Positions 1-12,700 of a stretch of DNA of 64,000 nt are shown in pieces; position 1 is the first letter of the stretch, and each line of letters starts with the position of its first letter. The position numbers were made by a program, and so were the translations under genes. The notes under the pieces were generated by a model. It ran no database searches, had not been told where the DNA came from, and worked only from the letters and a program-made list of their open reading frames with translations. Origin of the DNA: Polyporus tsugae (taxonomy: Eukaryota > Basidiomycota > Agaricomycetes > Polyporales > Polyporaceae); contig JAHRBS010000001.1 of assembly GCA_024305745.1 (NCBI GenBank), positions 248,001 through 312,000 on the forward strand. The letters run 5' to 3'.

Positions 1-3000
1 ACGCACCGCCGTGAGTGCGTACTTCCAGAGAGCCTTTACCCTGTTTTCCGTGAACTCATTGGGGTGTGGCCGGTCGATTAGGACCTCGGGCGGGACGCGC
101 TTGTAGACGAACGTGGACGGCTGGTCGTCCTTCTCGTACCCCCACTTCCCCGAGAACGTCTCTCCGTCGTCGGAGAGCGTTCCCGTCCAATACGTCTTCG
201 GGATGCGCGCGACGTACGTCTGCGTGAATGTGTACTCAACCGTGCCGTCGTCCTTGGTCGTGTAGTCGCCGAGGAGATTGTAGTCGGTGCCGGTCGCGCA
301 GGGCGCCCGTGCTTCGCACGTCTTGTGGTCCATCGAGGCACGGAGGCAAAACGTCATCATAGGCGAAATGTCGCCACCCTCAACTTCGATGCCATTCCAT
401 CGGCCCAGACTGAGTAAAGAAAGCGGGGAGTGGATCGGTGAGCCAGTGCAGAAATGGGGCTACTCTGAATACATACATTAGGCGTATCGCTTCATCAGCT
501 GCTGCATCGTTTTCCGTGATGGGGTCCTCCACCCGTGCAGGGTAGAGGTCGTCAGAAGCGGAGGGGTAATTCAGGAGTTTGCCGACGTCGACGTTCTGGT
601 CCTCTTTCGAATCGTCATATTCAACCTCGGCAAACGTGAGTGTGCGCAGGTTGTCGAGTGACCAGAATTTCTTCGAATCATGCCAAAGGTTGAACTACCC
701 AGAATGAATGGCCGAGTCAGTACAAGCCAGAATGATATCGGTTGTCCGACGTACGACTTCACTCGCGAAGGTCTTGAACTGCGGTCCAGGATCCAGCTTC
801 TGTTGCTTGAATAGAGCTGTTTTCCGCAAATCAATTAGTCGAATCTCAGTACGGATACTGTTCTGGAGCAGCATACCCGCTAGATCGTCATGACGTTCCG
901 TTACGGCCTTGAAAACCCATTGCAGTGTGTCGGACGAATCCCATAACTCATCCTTGTGGATGACTGTGTTTCGGCACAAGCGGAAGATCTCGAAGTCGCG
1001 ATGGAGAAGGAGCCACAGAAGAGGGAAGAGAGGCTACAGTGGTCTCCACGTTAAACCTCGCACATCATCGTTGAATTGCCCAGCTCACCTTCTCAATGCG
1101 ACCCGGACCGGTGACGAGCAACAGTGTATCCATCGCATCGATATCGTACTTAATAGTTTCTAGACCCTCGCGTAGACGCTGTTCCTCGGCATCCACGTAG
1201 TTCTTGAAACGCTCTTGGAGCGATTCGGCTTGGGACGTCCTAATGACCGAGTTCGCGAGGCTGCTGATGTTCTTCCAGACGGTCTGCAGGTACTTGTCGA
1301 CGGCGTGCCGATTGGCGGGGTGGATGTCCGACCGTATCGCGAACATCTTCGCGTAAATGTCGACAATCATGTCCCGGTACTTGGTCGCAGTCATCTGCCA
1401 GCCTATCGCCCAGTATGCAAGCCAGTGCGGGAGACTGAACAAAGGCTAACTCAGTACCTGTTCCGGGTCGTACAATCCCTCACAATTGACACACCTCCAT
1501 TCTTTCGGCCGCGACGCAGTGAAGTGATTGACTTCTGCGATGGTGATGAATCCTGATGCATCGTCGTCGAATGCTTCTGCGATCGCCTGGAGCCTATTGA
1601 TGGTGATCCACTGCAGCGCCCATTCGTCCTGGTCGGCCACACGCCTCACAGCTACATCTACGTGGGTGGCTTTGCGTTTGCTGTCAACCTGTTGGCGGTA
1701 ATACTCACGGAGCGCGAGCACGAAGTGGCGTGCCTTGACGTGCCCTGGCCACCGCTATGCACAAGGCTTCTGGTGAGCAATCTCGAGGATGTTCAACCAG
1801 ATTTCCTTACCATTTCCTTCCATATATCGTGGATATCCTAACGAGGGTATCGGTCGGTTAACTCATGCGTCGACATGAAAGGAGAAGGCTGAACGTACGG
1901 GGTCAATGATCCTGTCATGCGGACCGGACGTAACGACTTCGATGACACGATCACCTTCGTGGTGGACCATGCGCCGCATTTGTTCCGCCAGCTCCCTCTG
2001 CTGCATTTTGAACTTCCGCTCGAACACCTCCAGGTTGTTCTTGATGGCGAGCTCGGGGCTATCAAACAGCTCCTGCTTCACAACCGCCAATTCGTCTCCG
2101 TCGGGATGGCTGTTCCGCCCCGTGCCCTCCCACCCACCATCTCGTTGCGTCTGGTCCATCGTACTAGTCGCAGGCCGGAACTTCAGCAGCTCTCTCAGCG
2201 CGGTGTTGTCCGCCATAACCGCCGTCGCCCCGCCCTTCTTCTGCACGAGCACCGCAAGCTCCAGCTGCTCGGGCGAGACGACGTTTGCGAAGAAGTCGAG
2301 CACCAGATCGATCTTCGCGTCGATCTCCTTCAGCTTCCGGTTCGCATCGTCGACGCCGACGCCGACGTGGATTGAAAGCGCGAAGGTGAACGCCTTGCGG
2401 CGGCTGGCGAAGAGGTCGACGAAGCCCTTGAGCGTCCCGTCCCAGACGGACCCCTTGATGACCTTCACGATGAGCTTCTTCTTAGCGTACGTGTCGCACG
2501 CGTTCGCGCACGTCTTGATGTCTTGCGCGGTTTGCTTGATGAGCTCCTGCATCCGGGCTTTGATCGTCTGGCCGTCGGGCCCGATATTTTCCTCGTCCTT
2601 GATTCCGCGCAATCTGCAGGGTCATGAGTAGTGTTGAGCACCGTGATAGCTCGATAGTAGGTGTTCTGGAGAAGCAGTGTATACGCACTGCAGCAGCGCC
2701 TCCATCATATCGCGCATCTCGACGAAGAGCACGCCGATCTTCTTGTCGTTGTCTCGGCGCTTCACGTCGAGCTCGACCACGACGCGGAAGGCGCCCACAG
2801 CGACTATATAAACCCCAAGCGATGAGAAGGTCCGATCGGAGGCAGAAAACACAAATGGTACGAACTTCCAATGAATGGGTGCAGCTTGGCAACCTCGTCC
2901 AACGCCTTCAAGAGTCCGGGCAGACTGTCGACGAGCATGTTGACACCCTCGCGGATTGTCTTCATCGCGTCCGAGTCGCTCTCGTACACCGTCTTCATCG

Positions 3001-3382
3001 TCGAGGCGTAGCTCTGCGCGGTTGCGACGTCCGTCTGCCCAGTGGTGATCGCCGTGCCTGGCATTGCTCCGTGAGCTCCACCATTAATCGATACGAAAAA
3101 ACTGTGCTTACTAGTCGCGTTGAGGGCCTTCAAGGATTTCGAGTCCTTGTATTTCTGGATGTCATGTTCGGCGCTCCCAATCGCCTTGAAAGCTCCGTCA
3201 AGTTGCTTCTCCGTGTCGAAGTCTTCATTCTTGCCATTAGCTGCCTCTGGAAGCACGGCCACCGTGGGGAGAGAGGGAACTGGATCTTCGGGATCTGATG
3301 TAGGGGTCCTCGAAGGCGTGGCCATATCCGGGGATTGCGAGGCCGAATTGAGTATCTTTGGATGTTTACCAAAGAGCGGCAT
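1..3382 (-). CDS. EF-hand protein, 3' end beyond window, in-frame stop
   Basis: Multi-exon gene read right to left: exons 3382-3112, 3075-2866, 2803-2689, 2613-1899, 1837-1811, 1754-1458, 1394-1089, 1033-477 and 409 to beyond base 1. Phases agree across the introns. The start is the first ATG of the first exon (MPLFGKHPK). An EF-hand lies near 1510-1570: loop DDDASGFITIAE has acidic or oxygen ligands at positions 1, 3, 5 and 12 and the glycine at 6. Upstream helical exons resemble the N-terminal helical region of fungal signalling/STAND-like proteins (inference). The last visible exon is rich in Cys and Trp (MMTFCLRASMDHKTCE). This domain order belongs to a large Agaricomycete family of unknown function, probably a calcium-responsive cytosolic scaffold. 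Oddity: the exon 1033-477 is open on both sides of a TAG at 695-697, so this allele may be dead, or the stop may be a sequencing error. Confidence 0.75.
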
Positions 3383-5576
3383 CGGAACCACACAGCTCAC
3401 GAGGCCAGTGAGAGGTGGGGGTAGGACGGAGGATGAGCAGGGCGCCTGAGACAGCCCCAGTTATAGCCAAATCGTCCAGCGGGCGAGTCCGGATTAGTCC
3501 CTGGAGAAGCCGCATCATTAAGAAGGAGGAGGATACAATACAATTGAACGTAACGCGCGCATCAGCGATCGGCGGCCAGCGCGTCAATTGATACCTTTGG
3601 CCCTTCTACTTGAATTACGAAGGGTCGTTGGACCTTGGGCGTTGATGTTTGCCCGGGCCGTTTATTGCCAGCGATAGATGCCGAAGACTCCAGCGGTGCA
3701 CATGAGTTGCACACGCTGCCCAGTCAATTTCATATCCGAAAGCTAGGTGAGGTGTGGGCGAAAAGCTGCAGTGTTTGGGTATTTCCGAGGCTGATTGCAT
3801 TCTGCAACTGCTGATCGAGCTCTTCAGCGACGCTTCGATGTGTGCCAGAGAGGAGCCACGTCCCGCTGTAATCCGAAGTTTGGGCATGTGCTTTCTGTCA
3901 GATCTTGCGCGCGGCGGTAGATGCTGATGGTTTGAGCAGTTAATCGCTATTGCCACCAACGGCCGTATCGTACCCCGCTTTGAGGACCTCACCCCGGGGG
4001 AGAAGATTGGTCGTGCGGATGTTGTTCGCGAACTTACTTTCGGCACGACAGTGGGGTGTAGGCTGGGTCTGCGCGATTGTTGGGGGGGCGGATGAGCCAG
4101 TGGGTGTAGTATGGTCTATGCGATTGCGATGAGCGATATAATAGGGATAGACTGAAATACTCGGGGAAATGTAGAGGGCACCTACAACGCACTTGGTGGT
4201 TCGAATCCAACCCTGGATGACGGTGGCGGTACTTCCATCTCTCCCAAATCGGGTTCAGGAGACGCCCGTGCTTCGGTGCCCACGTGGCATGCGCATTTCT
4301 CCAGTTTGTCTCGCCTCACTTACTACTAAGCTTGGCCTCAGCCTTCTCATCCTGTGCAGTCTATATCTCAGCCTACAATTGTTTCCTCAACCCGAAACTT
4401 GGAGGATTGCTTTATCTGGTTCCCAATGGCATCCGTGTCAAATTTCATGGCGGTCTGTCATGGAATGTGGCCTGCACGGCGCAGAGCTTAAGAGCGGTAA
4501 GTCAAATATATGTAAGTGATTTCCACAAGTTCTGATGCATATAGCACCAATGAGCGCCAGACGCTCGAGCAAGTCGAGCGAACGTTCATCAGGCTGGGAC
4601 CGAACCGATGGATCTACCTGGGACAGTACAAGTTCACCCCCGGCGTATACTAATAGCTCACGCCCGGCGACAGCGCTTTGGACGGAGCAAAGCATGATCC
4701 AGGTCGGTGGGAAATTTAAAGACATCTCGGGATTTCCACCACTGGCAGCACGGCGCACCATATCGTTGGATCTCGTATTGCAACGAGAATTTCCCTGTTT
4801 GTCCTTCTGGTCCGCGTTTTAAGGACGAAACGGACCGCCCAGCATGATGGTCTCGCTCGTTTACCGCCATGAGTTCGCCCTGCTTATGTGCGGTGTCAAA
4901 CACATCCCTCCAATAAAGCACTCAACTACCCACCTATATCATTTCAGAGCCAAATAAAGGTTCAGACGCTAATAGTTCCGGCCCCCTCCTTTTGGCGGCA
5001 TGTCGTGAATGACTAACATAGGCCGCTGGCGTCGTATTCGGATGCGCACACACACAGAAGCCTCCGAAATATTGGTGCGGGAAAGTTCCACGGTGGAGAT
5101 GCGGGTCCGTACCTGAGTATGTTGTCATTTCATTCAGTCGCTGACCAAACCGCTGTATGATGCATTACCCGAACGGGCTACAGTGGCACCCAGAGGTTAA
5201 ACCACAGGGGCCGTATGCTGCTTGACATGCGGTACAAACAGCCTGCCAGTGATCCGATGGCGGCTAGAATGTGGTAGGGGTAGTACATGCATCCGACTGA
5301 AGCTGTCGGCTTCCGAGAAGAAATGCAAGGGAGGTGGGACGGCCTGAACATCCTGCGAAGGTAATGTGACAAGGCGGAGCAACTGCTGTCCCAATGGGCG
5401 AGCGTGGCGGCGCAGCATCATACAAACATCATGGATCCTCATATCGCGCCGACTAACACCTTGATAGGCGGCCTGGTATGTATAAGACCATCAGTGAACA
5501 TCGTCCAAGGGCAGGCCGACTCGGAACACTAACCTCTACCGATACATCGTGCACCAACGCCAACTTGAAGATCAAG
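3383..5576. other. Intergenic, no gene supported
   Basis: Short open frames occur on both strands (for example 3615-4046 on the minus strand), but none has domain-like sequence, consistent splice sites or a paralog in the window. The left part must hold the promoter of the minus-strand EF-hand gene and the right part that of the secreted protein gene. A tRNA-like B-box (GGTTCGAATCC) near 4199 has no matching A-box or acceptor stem. Confidence 0.5.
5481..5486 (+). promoter_or_regulatory. Probable TATA box (TATAAG)
   Basis: TATAAG lies 91 bp upstream of the ATG of the secreted-protein gene. The spacing leaves a 5' UTR of about 60 nt if transcription starts about 30 bp downstream. This is a consensus match only. 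Confidence 0.4.
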
Positions 5577-6312
5577 ATGCGCTGCTCATCGTTCCTCTCC
5601 TCGCTCGCCGCCATCCTTGCCGTGTCCACGGCCGCGGTGTCTGCACAGACCCCTCTCCCTACGCCCAAATTTGAGGCGCTCTTCGCCGGGGTGTTTACCA
5701 TCGCCTCGAGCCTCAACACCACGGGCCCGTTCGGTACTCGCATCCACGTCGCTATCAGCGGGTGAGTCCGGCGCACACAAGTCGCGTCGTACCGCATAAT
5801 GGACTCGGAAGACTGACGTTCCACGTTCAGTGGGAACCTCACGGATGCGAAGACGGGCAAGCTCGTCGGTACAATCCTCCCGTTCGCGGACGACGGAATT
5901 GTCAGCGACTCGGGGGTATTCTTCCCAGACGCTGTCCTCCCACTCACCTGGGTAGATGGGCATCTTGCGTCCATCAGGGTCCCCGGCATCGGGTGAGTGC
6001 TGCGACCCGGAAGCGCTATGCGATCAGAACGCTGAATACTAGTACTTAAACCTTGTGCAAACAGGGGCCTGAACGTTGGCACGATGAACTACGCGTAAGT
6101 CCGCACAACCATAAATTTGAGCGCGTGTGGAGATGTGGCGATAGACGTACCATGTTGACGTCGTGCTTTACAGGCACGTTGAGACGGACTCGCCGACGTA
6201 CTCGTGGATGAACAGCAACTTCTTCATCACCAGGCGGGTGACCACCAGCGACCCAACACAGCCGATCTTCACTCTATATGGCGTGTCGAACTCGAGCTCG
6301 TCGTCCTGCTAG
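5577..6312 (+). CDS. Small secreted protein, DUF3237-like
   Basis: Four exons, 5577-5761, 5831-5992, 6065-6094 and 6174-6312, give 171 residues with consistent phases; all introns have GTRAGT donors. The start chosen (MRCSSFLSS) begins a clear signal peptide: short basic n-region, Leu/Ala-rich core, and a likely cleavage at VSA-Q around residue 20. The mature part follows a DUF3237-like plan: G-T-R plus a beta strand ending in GG, then polar turns, a conserved aspartate strand and a TWVDG turn. That family match is from memory and only moderate. Potential N-glycosylation sites include NTT, NLT and NSS. The third exon is only 30 nt. It is probably secreted or in the cell wall, with unknown activity. 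There is no functional link to its neighbours. Confidence 0.75.
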
Positions 6313-7194
6313 GCAACAGGAGCTTCGATAGAAATTTAGGGACAGGTCAGGAACATTACAATGTCACGATCTCGGAACGCTTAGGCACGTACGAAGTCGT
6401 TTCGCCGCGAGGCCATAATTGTAAAGTGCAATATGTTGCTATGCATGGACACGTCATTGTTGGAGGCAACTTGCAAACGACTACGAGCAGAACTAAGCTG
6501 ATAGTTCCCTTGCGGCGCTGAGGTAGATGGACAGCGGCATCACATCGTGAGTACTAGCGCACCGTCACGGCAACCCTGGCCATGATGACGCCGTGTCTTC
6601 GCCCTGATCAAAGTAGAGGTGAACAACGTCTGTAGACAAAGACCGTAAGACGTCATTAAACGCTTGCAGCAAAGGAGTTTCAAGTTGAGTGGAGTGGACG
6701 AGATGGGATACTGACACTTGAGCGTTCATATCAACACGAAAGCCCCTTCACACTCCATAATTCAAAGGCTATTGCGACGCTTTGAGTAATTTAGGAAGAC
6801 TTACTTTGTAGCACCATCGATTCGGGGCCTGTCGATTAGAACCCGCGTCGGCCTGAACGTCTTGTTGTCTTCATGTTCAAGTGGGTTGACTCCGAACTTC
6901 TTGAAGTATGTAGACAGAAGATCAATAGTAATCTGGGGAGCAGTTTGAGACACCCGTTAGATACAGAGACATATTACTGCATGTTCTGGTGCTGCGCAGG
7001 AAACCGAGGGCAGAATACGTACAGTGGTGAATCAGAAGTATTGGGAGAAAGCGGCGGTACAGGCCGCACAGAGAAGTGAGCTCGGACCGGCCCGGAAGTT
7101 CCTGAAGCGCTGACGGAGTCTCTTACTACCGCACCATCATCATACTTCCTTGGACGAGCTCGGCCGCGACACCCACTGCGTGCACTCCTCATCC
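6313..7194. other. Intergenic, no gene supported
   Basis: Only short random frames. The first 200 bases should hold the 3' UTR of the secreted-protein gene. No repeats or RNA genes were recognised. Confidence 0.5.
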
Positions 7195-7619
7195 CATACT
7201 TAGTTGGCGGCGTACTGTGTTTGCTGTTTGGAAACCTCGACGAGCTCACTGGCCATGTCCCCCAGCCACCCTCCGAATGAGGCACTCTGCATTCCGCCAA
7301 GCTTCGAGAAGTGCAAACACATACACCGTTTTCCTAGTTCCGCGCATCCAACACCTCGTCAAATCTTTCATTTTCCCAAGAGCGCAACTAGAGTGGACGT
7401 AGACGTGCGTTGTAAGTAAATGCTATCTGTCTTCAGTTCATTGCGTCCCGATCTCAGGCCATGCCAGATTACGTCCTTGTCCGTATCTACCACCCCGACT
7501 CTCCGGTTGCGCGTGCTGGTGGGGTTTCTCCTGAAATTGCACAGGCATGATTTCGGGCAATATCTCCTGCATACACCGCTCTCACATGCAAGAAGCCCGC
7601 TGCAGCATTACCAACTTAG
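7195..7619 (+). pseudogene. Dead duplicate of the J-domain gene
   Basis: The region matches the minus-strand J-protein gene at 18991-19831 over its first exon, intron and the start of exon 2. The intron sits at the same place (7412-7467, GTAAGT...CCAG). The J-domain core with the diagnostic HPD triplet (LVRIYHPDSP) is readable. Lesions: a TGA at 7548-7550 where the paralog has CGA (Arg), a frame change in exon 1 relative to the paralog, and loss of everything after the J domain (stop at 7617-7619). The transmembrane tail is absent. A truncated, non-functional copy is the simplest reading. Confidence 0.8.
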
Positions 7620-8303
7620 TGAGTAAAGAGTGTGTCAGCGTCCCCCGCTCATCTGCTGATCAACCAATCGACCTAGTCGTCGGGGGTGGCAATAGGCAGC
7701 ACCGCCGCTAGTTCATCAAACAGCGTGGACTCACTCTGGAAGTACACCATCGCAAATGGCCCTGCGAGGGTTTCGACGGTAATAGTCGGGAGGGTAGTGA
7801 CGAAGAGTATGGAGTAAGGTCAAGCGGTCTTCGTGGTGAGTGTGGCGGTTACAAATGGCGGATATAGTCACCGCCTGCCTACGATACTCAGCTGGTCTGG
7901 TTTGCTCGCCGACCACCCCGATGTCGGGCATAGGAAGCATTACCGAGGGGTATTTGCGGACGATGATTGGAAGTTGAGAGGTTTTGCTCGGAGGGTACGT
8001 CTGTTCGTCACTACCTGTGATAGTATAGCACCAACAACATCGTCTCCTCCCAGAAATGCAACCACCAAGCCGCTTCCCCACACAAGGACATACGGCACTG
8101 CCGGGTTATCCTCGGCCGATGTAGCCTCGTGGATGCTTCGATCAGCAACGCAGGCTGTATCCGGCTGACTCGGAGCCGCAGTCGGTGGGTCATCGATGGC
8201 AGTCTCCAACCTGGTCTGCGTATAGCATCCATTTCCAACATATATGCTGTACCCCTCAAACGCCAATGACAGATAACGTCTCACAGCGATACCGCGACCA
8301 ACC
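7620..8303. other. Intergenic, no gene supported
   Basis: Open frames here lack coding character. The right part is the likely promoter of the 8304-8840 frame. Confidence 0.45.
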
Positions 8304-8840
8304 ATGACATCCACATCCACGTCTGCCGAAGGCTGGCATGCTCGCGCCATAACACACCCCGACACTTCTACGTTCCAGCCAACGGCCGACACCTTCGTCT
8401 TCGTCTCCCGCCTCAGTACCATGGCGTCCCCAGACTCCTTCACTATGGCCCTGTTCCTCCCAGACATCGCCGTCGACGCGAGCGGACGCGTCGTGAAGGT
8501 CCAACCCCAAGACTTCTCCATCCTCGCTCTACTCTCCGATGACGTGGCCCGTCTTCCCGACACCGGCGCATTCCACGGCGTCTGGGCCGTCTCGAGCCGC
8601 TTCACCTGCCGCGCGAACGACTACCTCCACGTGAGGACTGCAGGAGGAGGGATGAAGACGACGGGGGTGTACGCATGGGAGCGGCGCCACACGGAGTTGG
8701 GCAGACCCACTGCTGGTTACGAGCACCTACCGCCGGCGCTGCATGAGCTCGTTGGGTATGCGCGAGAAGCTTGCGCAGAGAAGACAGAGAGCAAAGAAGG
8801 GAGCGAGTTGGTTGGGCAGATCATGGCCCTTGTGCGGTGA
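8304..8840 (+). CDS. Single-exon orphan protein, 178 aa
   Basis: One uninterrupted frame from ATG 8304 to TGA 8840, unusual here because most neighbours have introns. Composition is ordinary for a folded globular protein, with mixed hydrophobic strands such as FVFVSRLSTM and FTMALFLPDIAVD. No signal peptide, transmembrane segment or known motif is visible. I do not recognise the family. A short intron-less gene or a fragment of a larger gene are both possible, although the GC-rich third positions match neighbouring real exons. Confidence 0.5.
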   Translation: MTSTSTSAEGWHARAITHPDTSTFQPTADTFVFVSRLSTMASPDSFTMALFLPDIAVDASGRVVKVQPQDFSILALLSDDVARLPDTGAFHGVWAVSSRFTCRANDYLHVRTAGGGMKTTGVYAWERRHTELGRPTAGYEHLPPALHELVGYAREACAEKTESKEGSELVGQIMALVR

Positions 8841-9714
8841 TCCTGGTCTTGGTCCTGGTGAGAACTCTCTCCCTGACTAAAGTCTGAACATTTCGGGATG
8901 CATTTGCATTTTCTCATCAACGCACAGACCCAGAATGAAATACGATGTGTCGGAGTCGATACATTGTCGACAAGAGTACGAGATGGTGTGTAAGTATGTT
9001 ATAGAAAATAAGTACTACTTGTGCTGGCCTGTCCAGGGCGGTTTGAGCGCCGAACGTACGTCTTGTTTCGCAAGCAGTCAAGCGCTCAAGCTCAAGCGTT
9101 ACTGGATAGCGTCACCGTGGCACTACTGCTACCTCGATGTTCTGAACGCCGCATCTGCATGCTCCTATCGAAGCAGCACTCACAAATCCGACTTTAAGAC
9201 CTGCCGTATCAGTCGAGTGGAGCGCCTCACGCTGCTAATCCACACCGGTCCCGACGTCGATTAGGCTAGTCCTTAGGAGTGCGTGGAGTGGGGTGGAGTT
9301 CACGATGTGTAAGTACCGGTACCGGAAATGTGCAGCAGGAGCTGACGTGGAGTGTCGGTGTCCTTCAGGATCCACCTCCGATCGTGGCACAAACAGTTGT
9401 CCTGAAGGCCTGGGAATAGTCGCCGCCAGCATCTGTGAGCGGGCGAGACGTCGCTGGCAAGTGATAAGAGAATCGGGAGCCAGAGGATCCTTTCCATGTC
9501 GGGAAGGATGACGTCTCTGTGACGGTGAAAGCGATGACGTCGGTCGCCGGTGGTGTACGCAGAGAAGAAAACGCCTCGGGCCCGGTCTTACCAACACACC
9601 ATCCCGCTCTCCTCCCGGGACCGCACAACCCCTATCCTACACCCCTCACTCACTTTGCATAGATTCTTCCTTGAGCACAGGCTGGCCCCCTCTTCCCCCA
9701 ACGCATCCTCGACC
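8841..9714. other. Intergenic, upstream of erdS-like gene
   Basis: No supported gene. The frame of the next gene stays open upstream to an ATG at 9550, so a longer N-terminus of 55 residues cannot be excluded. CT-rich pyrimidine tracts just before 9715 are typical of fungal transcription start regions. Confidence 0.45.
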
Positions 9715-12700
9715 ATGTCGTCCATCAAGAAGGTTATATCGAAGGTGGTATACAACCACTCACGCACTCATTCCAAGAGCAGCTCGACTAGCTCTGCGAA
9801 TGGCGACCCCCTCGCTCTGTCGACTGCCAACAGCTACCCGATGGTCAACGGCCATGCAAACGGCTCCACGAACGGCCCCACGAACGGCCATGTCAAGCCC
9901 ATCGTCGCAGACCAGCTCGGCCAGGGAAGCCTCACCGCAGCCCAGAAGCAACAAGAGGAGGCCAACGGAAGTGCTGTCCTGCGCCCGAACAACATCACCG
10001 TCGACAGTCGGAATCTTTCTTTCACGGAGCAGAAGGAGGACAGGAAAGCGGAGCGAGAAGCAAAGGACGAGGAGAAGCGCCGGCTTCACGAGGCCCACAT
10101 GCGGCGGGCTCACGCTCACGTACGTCGCGTCTCCGTTCTTGGTATGGCTGCTAAACCAGCTGTGGGTCTAGTGTCCGTTGAAGGAGAACTGGGGAGACTG
10201 TCCCTTGAACATGTCCCAATGGCGAGCAGGTGAGTGCCAGCCTGCACGCCTTCTCGGAAACTTTTGCGAGCCCTGAGCCCCTCTTAGATCGACCGTTCGA
10301 CAACGTCCGCGATTTCCCGGACAGACACGTGGGCGACAACGTCATCTTCCGTGCGCGCGTCCACCACCTCCGGCCGCTCAGTACGCTCCGTTCTACACTG
10401 TTTCATCTGCGGCCGAAATGAACGTGCATATATAGGCGCGAAAATGATCTTTGTTGTCCTCCGTTACCGGTTCACGACCGTGCAGGGAGTCCTGCGGGAG
10501 GAGCCAGATCAGGTGTCCCAACTTATGATCCGCTGGGCGAAGGCAATTGCGCGCGAGTCGGTCGTCGTCGTGGGCGGAGTCATCCAGCGACCGCCACCTA
10601 ACCAAGCAGAGGTGCACGGCACGAGCATTCACCAATTCGAGATCAAGATTCAAAGAGTACGTCCGTTCCATGACGTGTGCTAGTCCGGCCCTGACGCGCG
10701 AGAGCAGCTGTTCGTCGTTGCCGCTCCGTCAGATAAGCTACCGTTCCAGGTTGAGGACGTGTCGCGGCCGAAGAAATGCTACGAGAAGGCAAGTCCGCCA
10801 CCAGCCCACACCGTGTATCCGCTGGCGACGACGGTCTGATATATTTCGCATAGGAAGATGCCCAGTTCTCGAAGGTTCGGGAGCGCACGCGTCTGGATCA
10901 CCGTGTGCTAGACTTGCGAGTAAGTCGGTCTCCGTTACCTGTGAGGCAACACGGAACTAACGTCTGTTTAGTCACCGGCGTCGCAGTCGATCTTCCGCAT
11001 CCAAGCGGGCGTCTGCGAGCTGTTCCGTTCGTTCCTCGTCGAACGAAGGTTCACGGAGATCCACTCCTCCAAGTTTCAAGGTTCCTCGACCGAGTCGGGG
11101 GCGGCCGTGTTCAAGGTCGACTACTTCCGCCGACCCGCGTGCCTCGCGCAGAGCCCGCAGCTCGCGAAGCAGATGTGCATCGCCGCAGACATGGAGCGCG
11201 TTTTCGAGATCGGCCCCGTCTTCCGGGCTGAGAACTCCAACACGCACAGGCATCTGACGGAGTTTACGGGGCTGGATCTCGAGATGTCCATCGAGACGCA
11301 CTACCACGAAGTCTTGGAGATGCTCGACGAGTGCCTCAAGTTCATATTCAAGACGTTGCTCGCTCGGTTCAAGGCTGAGGTATGAACCTTGCACGGAGTT
11401 GATTTTGCCTACGTGCTGATTGCCACGCGTCCGCCCAGATCGAGGCCGTGAAGTTGACTTTCCCACATGATGACGTCGTCATCCTAGACGAGACGCCGCG
11501 GTTCAAGTTCGCGGAAGGCATCCGGATGCTGAAGGAGTCCGGCTGGAAGGAAGAGTACGGCAAGGAACCGAGCGAATTCGAGGACCTGAGCACGCGGGCT
11601 GAACAGCGCCTCGGCCAGCTTGTGAAGGAGAAGTACGGCGCGGACTACTACATCCTGGACAAGTTCCCGCTCGATGCACGCCCGTTCTACACCATGCCGG
11701 ATCATGACGATGACGTGAGTCAACGTTCGCTGCGCCCTGCGGTTGGTCACTGACGGTCCCGCAGAGACTCTCGAACTCGTTTGACTTCTTCCTGCGAGGG
11801 GAGGAGATACTCTCGGGGGGCCAACGTATTCACGATGCCCCGTTCCTCGAGCAGCGCATGCGCGAGTTACAAGTCGACCCGGCTACAATGAAGGATTACG
11901 TCGAAGGTTTCAAGTGGGGATGCCCTCCAGTAAGCAGCTCTGAAAGTGTCATTTGTAGCGCGCCAGCTCAAGTATGACTCAGCATGGCGGGGGAGGCATT
12001 GGCCTTGAGCGTATTGTCATGCTATTCCTGAAGCTCGGGAATATTCGCTGGGCCAGTCTATTCCCGCGTGATCCGCGCAGCTTCGCCGTGCGCAACCAGG
12101 ATCCTGCGGAGGCCACAGCGATGGCTGCGAACTCGCTCATCTTGCACGGCCCAGAATCGGAGACGTTCCTCACAGGGAAGCGGCATCTCGAGATGCCCCC
12201 GCTCGAGAACGTGGGTAGCCATATGGAATATTTATGTTCGGGCTAACTTAGCTGACGCTGTTTGGCAGCTCATCGCGAAGTACGGCGATGCGACAAACAC
12301 GAGCTGGGTCGATCCGGCGTGGACCATCTGGCGCGACAAGGTGACGGCCGCGGCGGTTGGCTACATCCCGCAGAACTCGTTCGCAGTCATCTTCGGCAGC
12401 CCGCTGTGCTCGCCGGAACAGATCCCGCGCGTAGCGAAGGCGTTCCTCGCGTTCCTGCACGATGAGGGCCTCAAGCCTCTGTGGTGCTGCGTGGACAAGA
12501 CGACGGAGCGGCACCTCGCGGACGAGCTCGGGTGGGCGGCGGTGCTCGCGGTCGCGGAGGAGCGCATCAACCCGACGGAGACGGACCCCGCGGAGCACGA
12601 CAAGACGGTGCGGCGCAAGATCCACCGCGCGGAGCGCGAGGGCGTGCGGCTTGTCAACGTCGGGCAGGAGATGGACCCCGCGGTGAAGACGCAGCTCGAG

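Noticed and set aside
1906..2631. 241-codon plus-strand open frame
   Set aside because: Antisense shadow of the EF-hand gene exon at 2613-1899.
3615..4046. 143-codon minus-strand open frame
   Set aside because: No domain, no paralog, Ser/Arg/Pro-rich by composition and no credible start context.
4190..4215. Possible tRNA T-arm (GGTTCGAATCC)
   Set aside because: The stem has a mismatch and no D-arm, anticodon arm or acceptor stem can be built around it.
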